Assembly (NCBI RefSeq): GCF_025854275.1
Contig: NZ_CP107567.1
Coordinates: 4,898,001 to 4,962,000, forward strand
Reading direction: 5' to 3'
Length of the DNA stretch: 64,000 bases
From: Streptomyces peucetius
GTDB taxonomy: Bacteria > Actinomycetota > Actinomycetes > Streptomycetales > Streptomycetaceae
How positions within the stretch are numbered: the first letter of the stretch is position 1; every line of letters begins with the position of its first letter. Under the pieces are notes generated by a model. The model had not been told where the DNA came from. It saw only the letters and a list, made by a program, of their open reading frames with translations, and ran no database searches. Shown piece by piece: positions 1 to 9,352 of this stretch. The translations under genes and the position numbers were made by a program.

Positions 1-261
1 GGAGAAAGCGGTCAAATCAGTTTTACCGAGAGCAGCATGCTGATCTACTTCACTCCGCAGGGTGCAGATGTGAAGGTGTTGCGTTCGTGGGATCCCGTTT
101 CAGGTTCATGCGGCGCGGAAGAATTTCTGGAAGCAGCCTCCAGGTTCTCCACGGAAGTTCTGGATCATATAATTGATCGGTATCCGGAATTTCGACAGAA
201 TCCGTATTCTGAAGCAATAGGGCGCATGGTTCAGGGGATTACTGCCGCTCGCGGCAAGTAG
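1..261 (+). CDS. 3' end of a small unknown protein, possibly an immunity protein
   Basis: The reading frame is open to the left edge of the window, so the 5' end is missing; an internal ATG lies at 37. The visible 86 residues have no signal peptide or membrane segment and are acidic and mixed in composition. Base composition is clearly more AT-rich than in the downstream genes, which suggests horizontal origin. A 17-bp hairpin follows the stop codon, and a truncated RHS gene lies 200 bp downstream. Small AT-rich genes beside RHS toxins are often immunity genes, so that is my guess, but I recognise no family. Confidence 0.55.
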   Translation, partial: GESGQISFTESSMLIYFTPQGADVKVLRSWDPVSGSCGAEEFLEAASRFSTEVLDHIIDRYPEFRQNPYSEAIGRMVQGITAARGK

Positions 262-270
262 GTTGTGCAA

Positions 271-309
271 GGGTGCGGCTCCGGCAGCTTGTCTGCCGGA
301 GCCGCACCC
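271..309 (+). terminator. Strong hairpin after the first gene
   Basis: A perfect 17-bp inverted repeat (271-287 with 293-309) has a 5-base loop, starting 10 bases after the stop codon. There is no U-tract, as is usual for Streptomyces terminators. Confidence 0.8.
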
Positions 310-464
310 TTATGCGCGGTTGGGCGACGCGTTGTCGGCGACGGTGGCGTTCCTGGTGACATGCGTCGCGTTCTGTTGGACTCCTCGACACCTGGCGCGG
401 TCGACCGCGCGGCGCATTCCCCAATCGGGGACATGATCGCGTCCGGTGCCGAGCCGCTGCACCG

Positions 465-2027
465 ATGACCCGTTTCCAGTGGGACTACGACGTCCGTACC
501 CACCCGAAGGGACTCGGCCTCGATTCCTTCACCTGGCAGCTGAACATCCCGCAGGACGGCACGTACGAGGTCTTCGTCCGGCACGGTGACGTGACCGGCG
601 CGGCGACCGACGCCCCGTTCAAGATCACCCACGCGGGCGGCGAGGTCACCAAGCCCGTCGACCAGACCACCCGTTCCGGTGAGTGGGTCTCACTGGGCTC
701 GTACTCCTTCACGGCGTCGGGCACCCAGAAGGTCACCCTGTCCGACCTGGCCGACGGCACGGTCGTCGCCGACGGCCTGAAGCTGGTCCGCTCCAACACG
801 GGCGAGACCGACAACGAGAAGAAGGACTTCACCTACCGGTACGGAGTCAACGGTCCGCTGACCGAGGTCAAGGACCTGTCGCCGGGTGCGAAGACCGACA
901 CCTACTCGATGACCTACGACGAGCTCAACCAGCTCACCAAGGTCGAGGAGAAGCTCGGCACGACGGTCAAGAACACGACCGCCCTCGCCTACGACGTCAA
1001 CGGCAACCCGGTGGAGACCACGCACGATGTGACGTGGTCGAAGTCCGAGTACGACATCCGCGACATGATCAACAAGATCACGAACGCGGACTCGCCGACG
1101 GCGGGCAACCAGCAGATCACCACGTTCACCTACACCGACCGCGGCCAGCCGCTGAAGCAGACGAAGCCGAACGGGAACACCGTCGACTACGCGTACTGGC
1201 TCAACGGCGCGGTCAAGTCGCAGGTGGAGAAGAAGAGCGGCGGCACGCTGGTCGCCTCGCACGACCTGGAGTACGACCCGAACGGGAACCGCTCCAAGGA
1301 CACGGCGAAGGTGATGAACGCCGACAACACGGCGGACTACCTGGACACCGTCTCCGCGTTCACCTACGACCCGCAGGACCGCATCGCGCAGGTCACGAAG
1401 ACCGGCGACGCGGCGGGCACGGAGACGTACGCGTACGACGGCAACTCGAACATCGTCGAGCAGACGGTGGGCTCGGTCACGTCCACGTCGACGTACGACC
1501 GCAACCGTCTGCTGAAGACGTCCGCGGGCGGTGTCGCCTCCACGTACAACTACGACCCGCTGGGCCGTCTGGACACGGTCTCGTCGAACGGGTCGGTGCA
1601 GGAGAAGTACTCGTACGACGGGTTCGACCGGATCGCCAAGCACACGGCCGGCACCGGAACGTCGGCCGTGTCGACGACGTACGAGTACGACGCGTTCGAC
1701 CGCACGGTGCAGCAGGCCACGTCCGGGACGAGCGGGAAGACGACGCTCTTCACGTACCTGGGCATGGAGTCGAAGGTGCTGCGGGAGGAGGTCGCCGACA
1801 AGGCGACCAAGTCCTACCAGTACTCGCCGTGGGGTCAGAAGCTGACCCAGATCAAGCACAACGCCGATGCGACGAAGGAGTACTCGCAGTTCCTCTACCA
1901 CCCCAAGGGTGACGTGGAGGCGATCACGAAGGACGAAGGCAACACCAGGGCGACGTACGGGTATTCGGCGTACGGCTCCGACGACGAGAAGCAGTTCACC
2001 GGCGTGGACAAGCATTTCCTGCGGTGA
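465..2027 (+). pseudogene. Truncated RHS/YD-repeat protein (golvesin-like domain plus YD repeats)
   Basis: The 520-residue frame begins inside a golvesin/xly-type beta domain (about residues 1-110). It continues as roughly fifteen YD repeats with motifs such as YDxxNRLLK and YDPLGRLDTV. It stops right after the phrase QFTGVDK, where streptomycete RHS proteins normally continue into the RHS core, the self-cleavage motif and a toxic C-terminal tip. Full-length proteins are 1,500-2,500 residues with a secretion signal; here both ends are missing. The frame is open upstream to 360 with no better start and no ribosome-binding site. I read it as the internal fragment of a polymorphic toxin gene left after recombination, probably not expressed as a toxin. 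Confidence 0.8.
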
Positions 2028-2152
2028 CCAAGATGCCGTCGCACCCATCTGGGAGGCGGCAGTGCCTGCAGCGTGGCCCTGCTTGCGCTCGGGCTGCGGC
2101 TTTCGATCCGTCCGGAGTTCGCACTGCGACTCCTTCGGGAGGGGAACGAAAG

Positions 2153-3424
2153 GTGACACTCGCTGCTGTGCAGGTGCTTCGGAACATGACAGGTGTGCGG
2201 GTCCTCGTGGACGCGGTGGTGGTCGCGTCGGTCGCTTCGGCCCTCGTGATCGCGCCGCGTGCCCTGGCCCGTCGTCCCGGCACGGCCGGACCGGCGGCCC
2301 GTTCGGTGTCCCCGGCCGTGCTGCTGATGCTCGTGACGGGCCTTGTCTACGTCAACCAGGTGCTGTTCACCGTGTACGTGCTGCGCGTCCATGACGGGGA
2401 CGCGTCGTTCATCGCGCGGTATCTGCCCGCCGGGTGGTTCGACCTGGCGACGGCGAATCCGGCTCTGCGCGGCCTGGCGGAGGTCTTCCCCGCGCCCGGC
2501 CTTCTCGCCCCCAGCGTGCTGCGTGTCCAGGCGTTCCTGGAACTCCCCTTCGTGCTCCTGGCGTTCGTGACCGTGGTGCGCCGGCTGGACGCCGACCTGT
2601 ACCGGCGGATCGCCCGCTCGGCCCTGCTCCCGGCGGCGGCCGTGTCGTACACGGTCGTGTTCTGCCTGGTCGAGTGGGATCTGCGCAATCCGTACACCGT
2701 CGACGACGTGGTGATCCGCGCTGTGTCTGCGGTGGTCACTCCGTGGCTGATCGCCCGTGTGGCGGCGCGTGAAACGGCGACGACCCGGGTGACGGCCTCC
2801 GTGCCCGGCCTGCTGATGTTCATCGGCTGGCTGGGGGCGCTGGGCGGCCTGGTGCTCGTCGTGTACGACACCGCGCTGCTGTACAACCTGGGCCGGCTAA
2901 ACGACCGCCTGCCGCTCGCCCTGGCGGCCGCGGCCGTCCTGGTCTGCCTGCACACGGCCGCCTCGCGTCTCCCGACGCGGACGGGGCCCCCGACACCGGC
3001 CCTGTCGTTCGTGGCGCACGCGCTGCGCCGCTGGCTGGTCCTGTTCTTCGTACCGGCCCTGGTGGTGCGCTACGGGCTGCTCTTCGGGACACCGCGACTG
3101 GCCCTGGCGGCGGGGGCGCTGACATCCGTCGTCGCATGCGTGCAGGCGGGCCGCGACGCCTTGGCCGAGGTGCCCGGCACGGGGGACGGGGCCGGGCCCC
3201 GGGTCCGCGCCGCCCTCCGGCTGGCCGCCTGGCTCGGGTGCGCGATCCTCGCCGCAGCGGCCGGCGCGGTCCCCGCCGTCCGGGTGACCCCTCGGTCGTA
3301 CGAAGAGGTGGCCCTGCTGTCGGCCATGGCAGGGTTCCTCATCACCGGCGTTGCGGTCTGCGGACTCCTGGACACCTGGACCGGCCGTACGCGTCGTGGA
3401 ACGCCCGGAACGAAATGTTCCTGA
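2153..3424 (+). CDS. Multi-pass membrane protein, unknown function
   Basis: The protein has 423 residues. I chose GTG 2153 because GGAGGGG lies about 8 bases upstream; an earlier ATG at 2024 overlaps the RHS stop and lacks a ribosome site. The sequence has about nine to ten hydrophobic segments spread along its length, separated by short Arg-rich loops, with no cytoplasmic catalytic domain. It ends in a short basic tail. I recognise no transporter or enzyme motif. It appears monocistronic, starting 125 bp after the RHS remnant. Confidence 0.75.
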   Translation: MTLAAVQVLRNMTGVRVLVDAVVVASVASALVIAPRALARRPGTAGPAARSVSPAVLLMLVTGLVYVNQVLFTVYVLRVHDGDASFIARYLPAGWFDLATANPALRGLAEVFPAPGLLAPSVLRVQAFLELPFVLLAFVTVVRRLDADLYRRIARSALLPAAAVSYTVVFCLVEWDLRNPYTVDDVVIRAVSAVVTPWLIARVAARETATTRVTASVPGLLMFIGWLGALGGLVLVVYDTALLYNLGRLNDRLPLALAAAAVLVCLHTAASRLPTRTGPPTPALSFVAHALRRWLVLFFVPALVVRYGLLFGTPRLALAAGALTSVVACVQAGRDALAEVPGTGDGAGPRVRAALRLAAWLGCAILAAAAGAVPAVRVTPRSYEEVALLSAMAGFLITGVAVCGLLDTWTGRTRRGTPGTKCS

Positions 3425-3541
3425 ACTTTGCGTGACCAGAACGTGCCGTTGCCGCCGCGGGCCGGCGAATCACGGATCTGCTGACGGGTTCTGCCCCATC
3501 GGGCCGCTGGGGCTGTCAGTCATGAATGCCAGACTCGGCGC

Positions 3542-3988
3542 ATGACGTTGTGCGACTACTTCTCCGCCGTCGACGACCGGACCGCTGCTGCGGTGGTCGA
3601 ACGGCCCGGAGGACCGGCCGAGTCCGGGTTCGACGTGGTCCACCTCAAGAACATCGACCCGGTCGTCGCCATCGCTCAGCTCGAAGCGGTCCTGACGAAC
3701 TGCACGTACGAGGAAGCCGGTCGCCGCCCGCGAGCCGGGCAGCTGCTGTCCTCCCCGCAGGACGAAGGCCCCTTCGTGTTCAGCCTGTCGGACACCCTGG
3801 TCGAGGCTCTCGCGCGAGCGACGCGAGCAGATTTCGTGCGCGCTGCCGAGCGGTGGTCCGCGACCGCTGAACCGGCGCAGTTGCGGCTCGACGAACGGGC
3901 GGCGCTGGGTGTCCTCGAGGCCCTGGCTGCCCTTGCCGGGCGCGCGCGGGCCGGTGGCCTGGGTGTGTATTGCTGGTGGGCTCTGTGA
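3542..3988 (+). CDS. Conserved hypothetical protein (148 aa)
   Basis: A soluble acidic protein that begins MTLCDYFSAVDD. It contains the stretches DVVHLKNIDPVVAIAQLEAVL and FSLSDTLVEALA followed by a helical C-terminal half. This layout is familiar from streptomycete proteins of unknown function that resemble DUF1877-type proteins, but I cannot assign a role. There is no signal peptide. It stands alone: 117 bp from the membrane gene upstream and about 350 bp from the next gene. Confidence 0.65.
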   Translation: MTLCDYFSAVDDRTAAAVVERPGGPAESGFDVVHLKNIDPVVAIAQLEAVLTNCTYEEAGRRPRAGQLLSSPQDEGPFVFSLSDTLVEALARATRADFVRAAERWSATAEPAQLRLDERAALGVLEALAALAGRARAGGLGVYCWWAL

Positions 3989-4142
3989 GCGGACCGACGG
4001 ATTCGTCCCTCGCCTCAGGCCGGTCGGTGAGCTCCACGGCTTCTGTGCTCGCGCCAGTCCGGCGGTCTGTCTGGGGAGTCTTGAGGGACCGCACGCCCGG
4101 ATAGAGGGTGATGCGTGGAATTGGTCGAATTGGTCCGCCGGT

Positions 4143-4170
4143 TTGACGGTCGCATGTATGTTCGTCTAAT
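4143..4170 (+). promoter_or_regulatory. Probable vegetative promoter for the DUF3152 gene
   Basis: TTGACG (4143-4148) and TCTAAT (4165-4170) are spaced by 16 bases, a good match to the HrdB consensus. The 3989-4337 gap otherwise shows no gene on either strand. Transcription would start near 4177, leaving a leader of about 160 bases. Confidence 0.5.
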
Positions 4171-4337
4171 GCTTTTCCTGTTCAGATCAGGTGAGCAGTC
4201 CCGCTCCGGACCGCGAGGGATTCGTAGCCGGGGGCGCCGGGAGTGGACCCGGCCCGAGGCGAACCCGAACGAAGTCATCGGCCCGCCGCGCCGTACGTCG
4301 CCGCGCGGTGCCGCTCAGTCATGGAGGAAGGTCTGCC

Positions 4338-5273
4338 GTGGGTCGGCAAGCATCCCGTCGGCGTCGGCCGGCCCCGTCCGCCGGCGGCGGCCGGAGGCGT
4401 CGCACCCGTGCCCGTAGCCGCAGACGCTCCGGCGGCCAGGGTGCGGTGCGGGGGATGGCGATCGGCATATCCGTCTTCGCCGCGCTGGGCGGCGGCGTCG
4501 CCGTCGCGCACTGGCAGGAGACCCGCGCCGACTCGGCGGCCGACGGCGCCGTGGACGCCGCCGCCCCGCTGAGGGCCGATTCGGGCGGCGCGTCGCCGAG
4601 CAGCACCCCGAGTCCGTCCCTCAAGAGCAGCCCGTCCCCGAAGACCGGTCCGTCCGCGTCCCCGTCCCCGTCGGCGTCCCCGGACGCCGACAAGGTCATC
4701 GCCGTCCCCGCCACCGGCCCCGGTACGTTCACGACGGCCGGCACGGGCGGCTCGGCTGTCGGGAGCGGCAGCAAGGTGGTGCGCTACAAGGTGATGGTCG
4801 AGGACGGCATCGACATCGGAGCGAGCGACGCGGCGGCCGAGATCGCCGCCATCCTCGCCGACGAGCGGGGCTGGACCCGTGACGGTGTCCACTCGTTCCG
4901 GCGGGTGAGTTCGGGCACGTACGACCTCGCGGTGAAGATCGCGACGCCGGGAACGGTGGACCGGATCTGCGGGGCCGCCGGCCTGCGGACCCGGGGCGAG
5001 GTGAACTGCCGGGTCGGCGAGAACGTGGTGGTGAACCTCAAGCGCTGGGTGAAGGGCTCGCCCGAGTTCGACGGGCCGATCGGCGACTACCGGGCGCTGA
5101 TCATCAACCACGAGGTCGGCCACGGCATCGGCCGGGGCCACGAGACCTGCCCCGGACCGGGAATGCCCGCCCCGGCGATGATGCAGCAGATCAAGGGCCT
5201 GAAGGGCTGCGTCGCCAACGCGTGGCCCTACGACCGGAACGGCGACTACCTCGGCGGCCCCGCGGTCCCGTGA
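4338..5273 (+). CDS. DUF3152 protein, predicted secreted zinc metalloprotease-like
   Basis: The 311-residue protein starts at GTG 4338, chosen because GGAGGAAGG stands 8 bases upstream. A 147-bp in-frame extension to ATG 4191 is possible. An Arg-rich cytoplasmic N-terminus is followed by one membrane anchor (MAIGISVFAALGGGVAVA), a Ser/Pro/Thr stalk, and a DUF3152 domain in the C-terminal 190 residues. The domain contains NHEVGHGIGRGHE, which fits the HExxHxxGxxH zinc site of metzincin-type proteases. Two Cys pairs nearby could form disulfides outside the membrane. Family knowledge gives no substrate; extracellular peptidase activity is inferred. Confidence 0.85.
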   Translation: MGRQASRRRRPAPSAGGGRRRRTRARSRRRSGGQGAVRGMAIGISVFAALGGGVAVAHWQETRADSAADGAVDAAAPLRADSGGASPSSTPSPSLKSSPSPKTGPSASPSPSASPDADKVIAVPATGPGTFTTAGTGGSAVGSGSKVVRYKVMVEDGIDIGASDAAAEIAAILADERGWTRDGVHSFRRVSSGTYDLAVKIATPGTVDRICGAAGLRTRGEVNCRVGENVVVNLKRWVKGSPEFDGPIGDYRALIINHEVGHGIGRGHETCPGPGMPAPAMMQQIKGLKGCVANAWPYDRNGDYLGGPAVP

Positions 5274-5428
5274 TCCGGCGGACCTACGCGTGACGGCTCG
5301 GTGGCCGTCTGGACGCAGGTGCCGAGCCCGTTCGTCCCGCCGCACGGCCCGTGAGCCGGGGCACGGCATTGTCAGTGCGTCTCCTTAGCCTGGGGGCGGA
5401 TGCACCGACCAAGGGGGAGGGTGGCGCG

Positions 5429-5908
5429 ATGGGTGCCAGCGGCTGGGACTACGTGACTCCGTACACGGGCAGCGTCGAGAAGTCGTTGGACGCACTCCAC
5501 CGGCAGGTCTTCGAGGAGTTGTACGGCGACGACGACACGTTCGATTGTCTCGACGACCTGTGGGCGGCCGAGGAGTTCATGGGCGAGGAGGGCACGCACT
5601 CCATCCTCGACATCATGCGTGTCGTGCACTCCACCGCCGCCCCGTCTCCGAGCGACGTCGAGGACTACGGGACGCTGCGTCCGCTGGCGCACGACCGCCT
5701 GGCCCGCCACTTCGGCACCGACCGGCCCACACCCGCCCGGTTCCAGGAACTGCTCGACCTCGGCGCCACGGTCGGGCAGCGGCCCGAACCCGCGGAGACC
5801 TTGATCGACGAGTGCTGCATGCGGTGGACCGGCCTGTACGTCCTCCTGTACGCGGGCGACGAGCCGGAGCCGACCCACGTGGGCATCTTCGGGTTCTCGG
5901 GCGACTGA
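5429..5908 (+). CDS. Conserved hypothetical protein (159 aa)
   Basis: I chose ATG 5429 because AAGGGGGAGGG lies just upstream; an in-frame ATG at 5351 has no ribosome site. The product is soluble, very acidic in its first half, and begins MGASGWDYVTPYTGSVEKSL. It has a CC pair near residue 128 and ends in HVGIFGFSGD. Proteins like this are common in Streptomyces without known function. The next gene starts 141 bp downstream on the same strand. Confidence 0.7.
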   Translation: MGASGWDYVTPYTGSVEKSLDALHRQVFEELYGDDDTFDCLDDLWAAEEFMGEEGTHSILDIMRVVHSTAAPSPSDVEDYGTLRPLAHDRLARHFGTDRPTPARFQELLDLGATVGQRPEPAETLIDECCMRWTGLYVLLYAGDEPEPTHVGIFGFSGD

Positions 5909-6049
5909 CGCCGCGGGCGCCGTCCCGCGCGTCCTGTCGCCGCCGCCGTCGGGGTGCACGGCCCGATCTTGCTGCCTCTGAGCATGCGGGCTTCCTGTCC
6001 GGCCGGACCGGCGGGCGGCAAGCCGACAATGCCCTCGTAGAGTGACCCG

Positions 6050-6769
6050 GTGGTCGAGGACGAAGCCGGGAAGGCACAGGCGGTACGGCCCGCGTACATG
6101 GTCGAGGTCGGCACCGAGTCGCTGGACCGCCCGGCGCGGAACTCGGTGGGCGGCCGGCCGTTCCTCGACGACGGCCAGGAATGGCCGCGTTGTTTCTGCG
6201 GCGAGCGCATGGCGCTGTTCTTCCAGCTCGACGTACCTGCCGACGTCGAGCCCTTCGGCGGGGACCACCTGCTGGTCTTCCACTGCGGCGCGCACAACGA
6301 GGCGTCGGACCCGGTGATGGACGCGGTGATGGACGACGGCCGGCTCGTGGCCCGGTACTGGGAGGCTCCGCAGCCGCCCTGGCCGGGCACGTTCTGGCGT
6401 GTGCTGCTCCAGCGCGACGCCGTACGGCCCACGGCGGACGTCGAACCGGCGGTACGCGCCCTGCCACTGACCCTGCGGCCCTTCGTGGACACACCGGACC
6501 GGGAGCGCGGTGCCCAGGGCTTCAAGGTGGGCGGCGTCCCGTCCTGGGCCCAGTTCCCCGAGTACTACCGGTGCGCGTGCGGCACGGAGATGGCGTTCGT
6601 CTGCCAGGTGCCGGAGGGCTGGGAGTTCGACGTCCACCCCGGCCTTCCGGAACAGCCCTACAGCGCCGGCACCGACACCTACGGGCTGTTCCTAGGCAAC
6701 GAGGTCTACCTCCTGGGCGGCCCGGCGCACTGCGATCCGGCGGCGGTCTGGCCGGTCAACCAGAACTGA
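6050..6769 (+). CDS. YwqG/DUF1963-like protein
   Basis: The 239-residue protein starts at GTG 6050. It has two similar halves, each with a CxC motif and an aromatic beta-strand: PRCFCGERMALFFQLDVP near residue 47 and YRCACGTEMAFVCQVP near residue 175. This pattern (cysteine pair, then xFxQLDxP) is typical of DUF1963/YwqG proteins, whose function is unknown; the cysteines may bind a metal. No signal peptide or membrane segment is present. Confidence 0.65.
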   Translation: MVEDEAGKAQAVRPAYMVEVGTESLDRPARNSVGGRPFLDDGQEWPRCFCGERMALFFQLDVPADVEPFGGDHLLVFHCGAHNEASDPVMDAVMDDGRLVARYWEAPQPPWPGTFWRVLLQRDAVRPTADVEPAVRALPLTLRPFVDTPDRERGAQGFKVGGVPSWAQFPEYYRCACGTEMAFVCQVPEGWEFDVHPGLPEQPYSAGTDTYGLFLGNEVYLLGGPAHCDPAAVWPVNQN

Positions 6770-6799
6770 CCGTGGCGCGGGAGGACCGCGCCTGGCCGG

Positions 6800-6828
6800 T
6801 TGACAGATTCAGAACCTTTTTGTACGAA
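6800..6828 (+). promoter_or_regulatory. Possible promoter upstream of the carbonic anhydrase gene
   Basis: A perfect TTGACA at 6800-6805 is followed after 17 bases by TACGAA (6823-6828), which keeps two or three of the strongest -10 positions. The region 6800-6890 is unusually T-rich for this genome. The predicted leader is about 125 bases. Confidence 0.4.
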
Positions 6829-6961
6829 CCCTTACCCTTGTTGGTTCTTGCTTGTCCATTGCTTGTCTCCGTGCTGGTCGAACAGGTCGAACAGTGGAGG
6901 TCGGCACCCAGCGGGTGGCCGAACCCGAAGATCAGACGACCTCCACGAGGTGGAAACAAGC

Positions 6962-7819
6962 ATGTCCTCACGTGTCATACGCATGGCTGCGACAGCGGGA
7001 GTCACCGCTCTTACGATCTTCACGGCCACGTCCTGCTCAAGTGGAGACGGCGGGGCTGACGCGAAGGTGACACCGGCCGCGGTCGCATCGCCCCACTCGG
7101 ACGGAAAGGGCGGGCAGGGCGAGAAGAAGGAAGGGGCCCACTGGGGTTACCAGGGAGCCGACGGCCCGGCGAACTGGGCGACCCTGGCAGAGGACTTCGA
7201 GGCGTGTGAGGCCGGGCGCGAGCAGTCCCCGATCGACCTCGACGACGACAAGGCGGTTCAGGCCCCGGTCGACAAGGCCGTCACGATCGACTACAGACCC
7301 GTCACGGCGGAGCTGGTGAACAACGGTCACACGATCCAGGCCAACGTCCCGGCGGGCAGCAGGATCGTCATCGACGGTACCTCCTACGAGCTCAAGCAGT
7401 TCCACTTCCACCTCCCCAGCGAGCACACGGAGGAGGGCGAGCACACCGCGATGGAGCTGCACTTCGTGCACGCGGACAAGAACGGCAAGCTCGCCGTCCT
7501 GGCCGTGCTGATGGACGAGAAGTCCGGCGCATCGGCCTTCGCCGACCTCTTCAAGAGGCTGCCGACCAAGGAGGGCGCCACGGCGAAGATCACCAAGGCT
7601 TTCGACCTGACCGCCTTCCTGCCCGGTGACCGGGACCAGTACCGGTACGAGGGGTCACTGACGACCCCGCCCTGCACCGAGGGCGTCAAGTGGACCGTCC
7701 TGAAGGACCCGGTCACGGTCGCCCCGGACGAGGTGGCCACGTACAAGGAGCTGTTCCCGAAGAGCAACCGGCCGACCCAGCCGCTGAACGACCGCAAGCT
7801 CACCGAGGTGGACAAGTAA
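6962..7819 (+). CDS. Alpha-class carbonic anhydrase lipoprotein
   Basis: This 285-residue protein interconverts CO2 and bicarbonate outside the membrane. ATG 6962 follows GAGGTGGAAA. A signal peptide ends in the lipobox TATSC, so Cys25 should be lipidated. The alpha-CA domain (about residues 60-285) has the family landmarks: HWGYQG, the EQSPIDL phrase, the three zinc histidines in QFHFHLPSEH and MELHFVH, and the SLTTPPCTEGVKW signature. All catalytic landmarks are intact, and the length is normal for bacterial alpha-CAs. It is probably monocistronic, with the facing DUF397 gene 30 bp away. Confidence 0.93.
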   Translation: MSSRVIRMAATAGVTALTIFTATSCSSGDGGADAKVTPAAVASPHSDGKGGQGEKKEGAHWGYQGADGPANWATLAEDFEACEAGREQSPIDLDDDKAVQAPVDKAVTIDYRPVTAELVNNGHTIQANVPAGSRIVIDGTSYELKQFHFHLPSEHTEEGEHTAMELHFVHADKNGKLAVLAVLMDEKSGASAFADLFKRLPTKEGATAKITKAFDLTAFLPGDRDQYRYEGSLTTPPCTEGVKWTVLKDPVTVAPDEVATYKELFPKSNRPTQPLNDRKLTEVDK

Positions 7820-7849
7820 CCCCAGCCCCTGGCCCCGGCCGGAGAGTTC

Positions 7850-8143
7850 CTACGAGGTCGCCTTGAGGGACGCCACGAACGCGGTCCAGGCCGGGGCCGG
7901 GACGGTGAGGACCGGGCCGCTCGGGACCTTCGAGTCGCGGACGGGGACGACGCCGGGGTGGGCGTCGCACACCTCGACGCAGTTGCCGCCGTCGCCGTTG
8001 CTGTACGTGCTCTTGCGCCAGGCGGCCGCGCCGGGGAACGCCTCCGCGACCTCGACGCAGTCCCCGCCACTGCCGTTGCTGTAGCTGCTCTTGCGCCAGA
8101 CGGCGGCGCTCAAGTCAATCCCGTTGCTTGCCATTTCGGTCAT
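7850..8143 (-). CDS. Tandem DUF397 protein
   Basis: This small 97-residue protein is made of two DUF397 units, WRKSSYSNGSGGDCVEV and WRKSTYSNGDGGNCVEV, about 24 residues apart, with a C-terminal FVASLK motif. DUF397 proteins nearly always accompany an XRE regulator with a DUF5753 domain, as here: the start overlaps the end of the upstream regulator gene by 20-29 bases, implying translational coupling. ATG 8134 is an alternative start. A single DUF397 is usual; the internal duplication is less common. Proposed role: modulator of the adjacent regulator. Confidence 0.88.
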   Translation of the reverse strand: MTEMASNGIDLSAAVWRKSSYSNGSGGDCVEVAEAFPGAAAWRKSTYSNGDGGNCVEVCDAHPGVVPVRDSKVPSGPVLTVPAPAWTAFVASLKATS

Positions 8144-8969
8144 CCTCAGCCGCTTGCTCGATCAGGGCGAGGGACGCCTCCGGTGGCAGTGCGGCGGCCC
8201 TGAGCCGATCGTATGCCTTGCGGTACTGCTTCACGAGGGCCGGATCGTCGATGGTGTCCCCGCTGTACTGCGCCTCCGTGTAGACCAGGGGAGGAGCGTC
8301 GGGGAAGGTCATGACCATCGCCGTACCCAGCATGAGAGGGTGCGGTCCGCAGTTCCACGGAAGGATCTGGGGAAGGATCCGGTGGCGACGTGCCAGCGCC
8401 GCGATGCGCTCCAGCTGCTCGGCCGTCTGCTCCGGCGGGAGGATCGGCTGGCGCAGCAGCGACTCGGGCAGGATCGCCCAGTACTCCGGGGTCCTGTGGT
8501 TGTCCTCGAAGAGACGGGCCCGTGCCATCCGGGCGCTGACCTTCTCCTCCACCTCCTCGTCCGGCGCCAGCGGATGCGCCGAACGCACCACCGCCCGCGC
8601 GTAGGCGTCCGTCTGGAGCAGGCCCGGGATCAGGGTCGGGCACCACTCCTCGATGGTCTCCGCGTGCTTCTCCGCCTCCAGGACCCGCTCGAAGTAGCTT
8701 GCGTGGCCCCGCCGTTTCGCCCTCCGTACGTCCTCGCAGCGCCGCCGGAAGAAGCCGTCCGTGCCGAGCACCCGGTCCACGTGCTCGGCCAGCTCCGCCG
8801 GCATCCGGCGCGTGCCGCGTTCGATCTCGCTGAGGTGGCTGGGGCCGTAGAAGCTGCCCTCGACCAGCTGCTGGAGGGTGAGGCCCGCCTCCTCCCGTTT
8901 CCAACGCAACTCGCTGCCGTAGAAGGTCGGAACGCTCGCCGAGCCGTCGATGTCCTTGCGCTGCCCCAT
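8115..8969 (-). CDS. XRE-family regulator with DUF5753 domain (whiJ-like)
   Basis: The product has 284 residues. I chose the ATG at 8969, which follows GGGACGG and gives the usual family length; the frame is open 59 codons further upstream. An N-terminal helix-turn-helix (about residues 15-75, LRWKREEAGLTLQQLVEGSFYGPSHLSEIERG) is followed by a DUF5753 domain ending LALIEQAAED. Together with the overlapping DUF397 gene and the divergent ATPase-domain gene it forms the three-part set seen at whiJ-type loci, which influence development and antibiotic production. It probably binds the 180-bp divergent intergenic region. Confidence 0.9.
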   Translation of the reverse strand: MGQRKDIDGSASVPTFYGSELRWKREEAGLTLQQLVEGSFYGPSHLSEIERGTRRMPAELAEHVDRVLGTDGFFRRRCEDVRRAKRRGHASYFERVLEAEKHAETIEEWCPTLIPGLLQTDAYARAVVRSAHPLAPDEEVEEKVSARMARARLFEDNHRTPEYWAILPESLLRQPILPPEQTAEQLERIAALARRHRILPQILPWNCGPHPLMLGTAMVMTFPDAPPLVYTEAQYSGDTIDDPALVKQYRKAYDRLRAAALPPEASLALIEQAAEDDRNGKQRD

Positions 8970-9148
8970 CGCCCACCGTCCCTGGTGCCGTGTACCGCCC
9001 GTTCCCCGGCGTTCCCCGGCCTCTACCAACCGCACCGCGCACACGTGCAGTTCAGGGCCGGGAGCCAGAACCTCTTTCACGCTACGCCGCCCGGCACCAC
9101 GCTGTGAGCAGTTCGTCACACAGCGCACTGGAAGGTGTGAGCCCACCC

Positions 9149-9352
9149 ATGTACGACCACTCCGAAGCCGACGACTGCACCGAGGAGCTGCGCGCCGTCC
9201 TCGCCGAGCACGGCATCACGCTCCCGTCCCTCCGCGTCGACCTGCCGACCTTCGCCGCCCGCTACCCGGCCCGGCCGCTGATCTCCCTCGGCAACTGCAA
9301 CCTGCTGACCGCCCGGACGCTGATCGCCGCCCTCCGCAAGGGAGTCGCGTGA
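9149..9352 (+). CDS. Small conserved protein (67 aa) upstream of an ATPase-domain gene
   Basis: ATG 9149 follows GGAAGGTGTGAG. The protein is soluble with an acidic N-terminus (YDHSEADDCTEEL) and ends LIAALRKGVA. Its stop overlaps the start of the next gene (TGATG), so the two are coupled. Similar short proteins sit beside XRE/DUF397 regulators in Streptomyces. The role is unknown. Confidence 0.7.
   Translation: MYDHSEADDCTEELRAVLAEHGITLPSLRVDLPTFAARYPARPLISLGNCNLLTARTLIAALRKGVA

Noticed and set aside
262..464. Short frames between the first gene and the RHS fragment
   Set aside because: Overlap the terminator hairpin, no ribosome sites, and no recognisable protein on either strand.
690..2159. 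489-codon minus-strand frame across the RHS gene
   Set aside because: Val/Arg/Leu-biased antisense of the YD repeats with no start signal.
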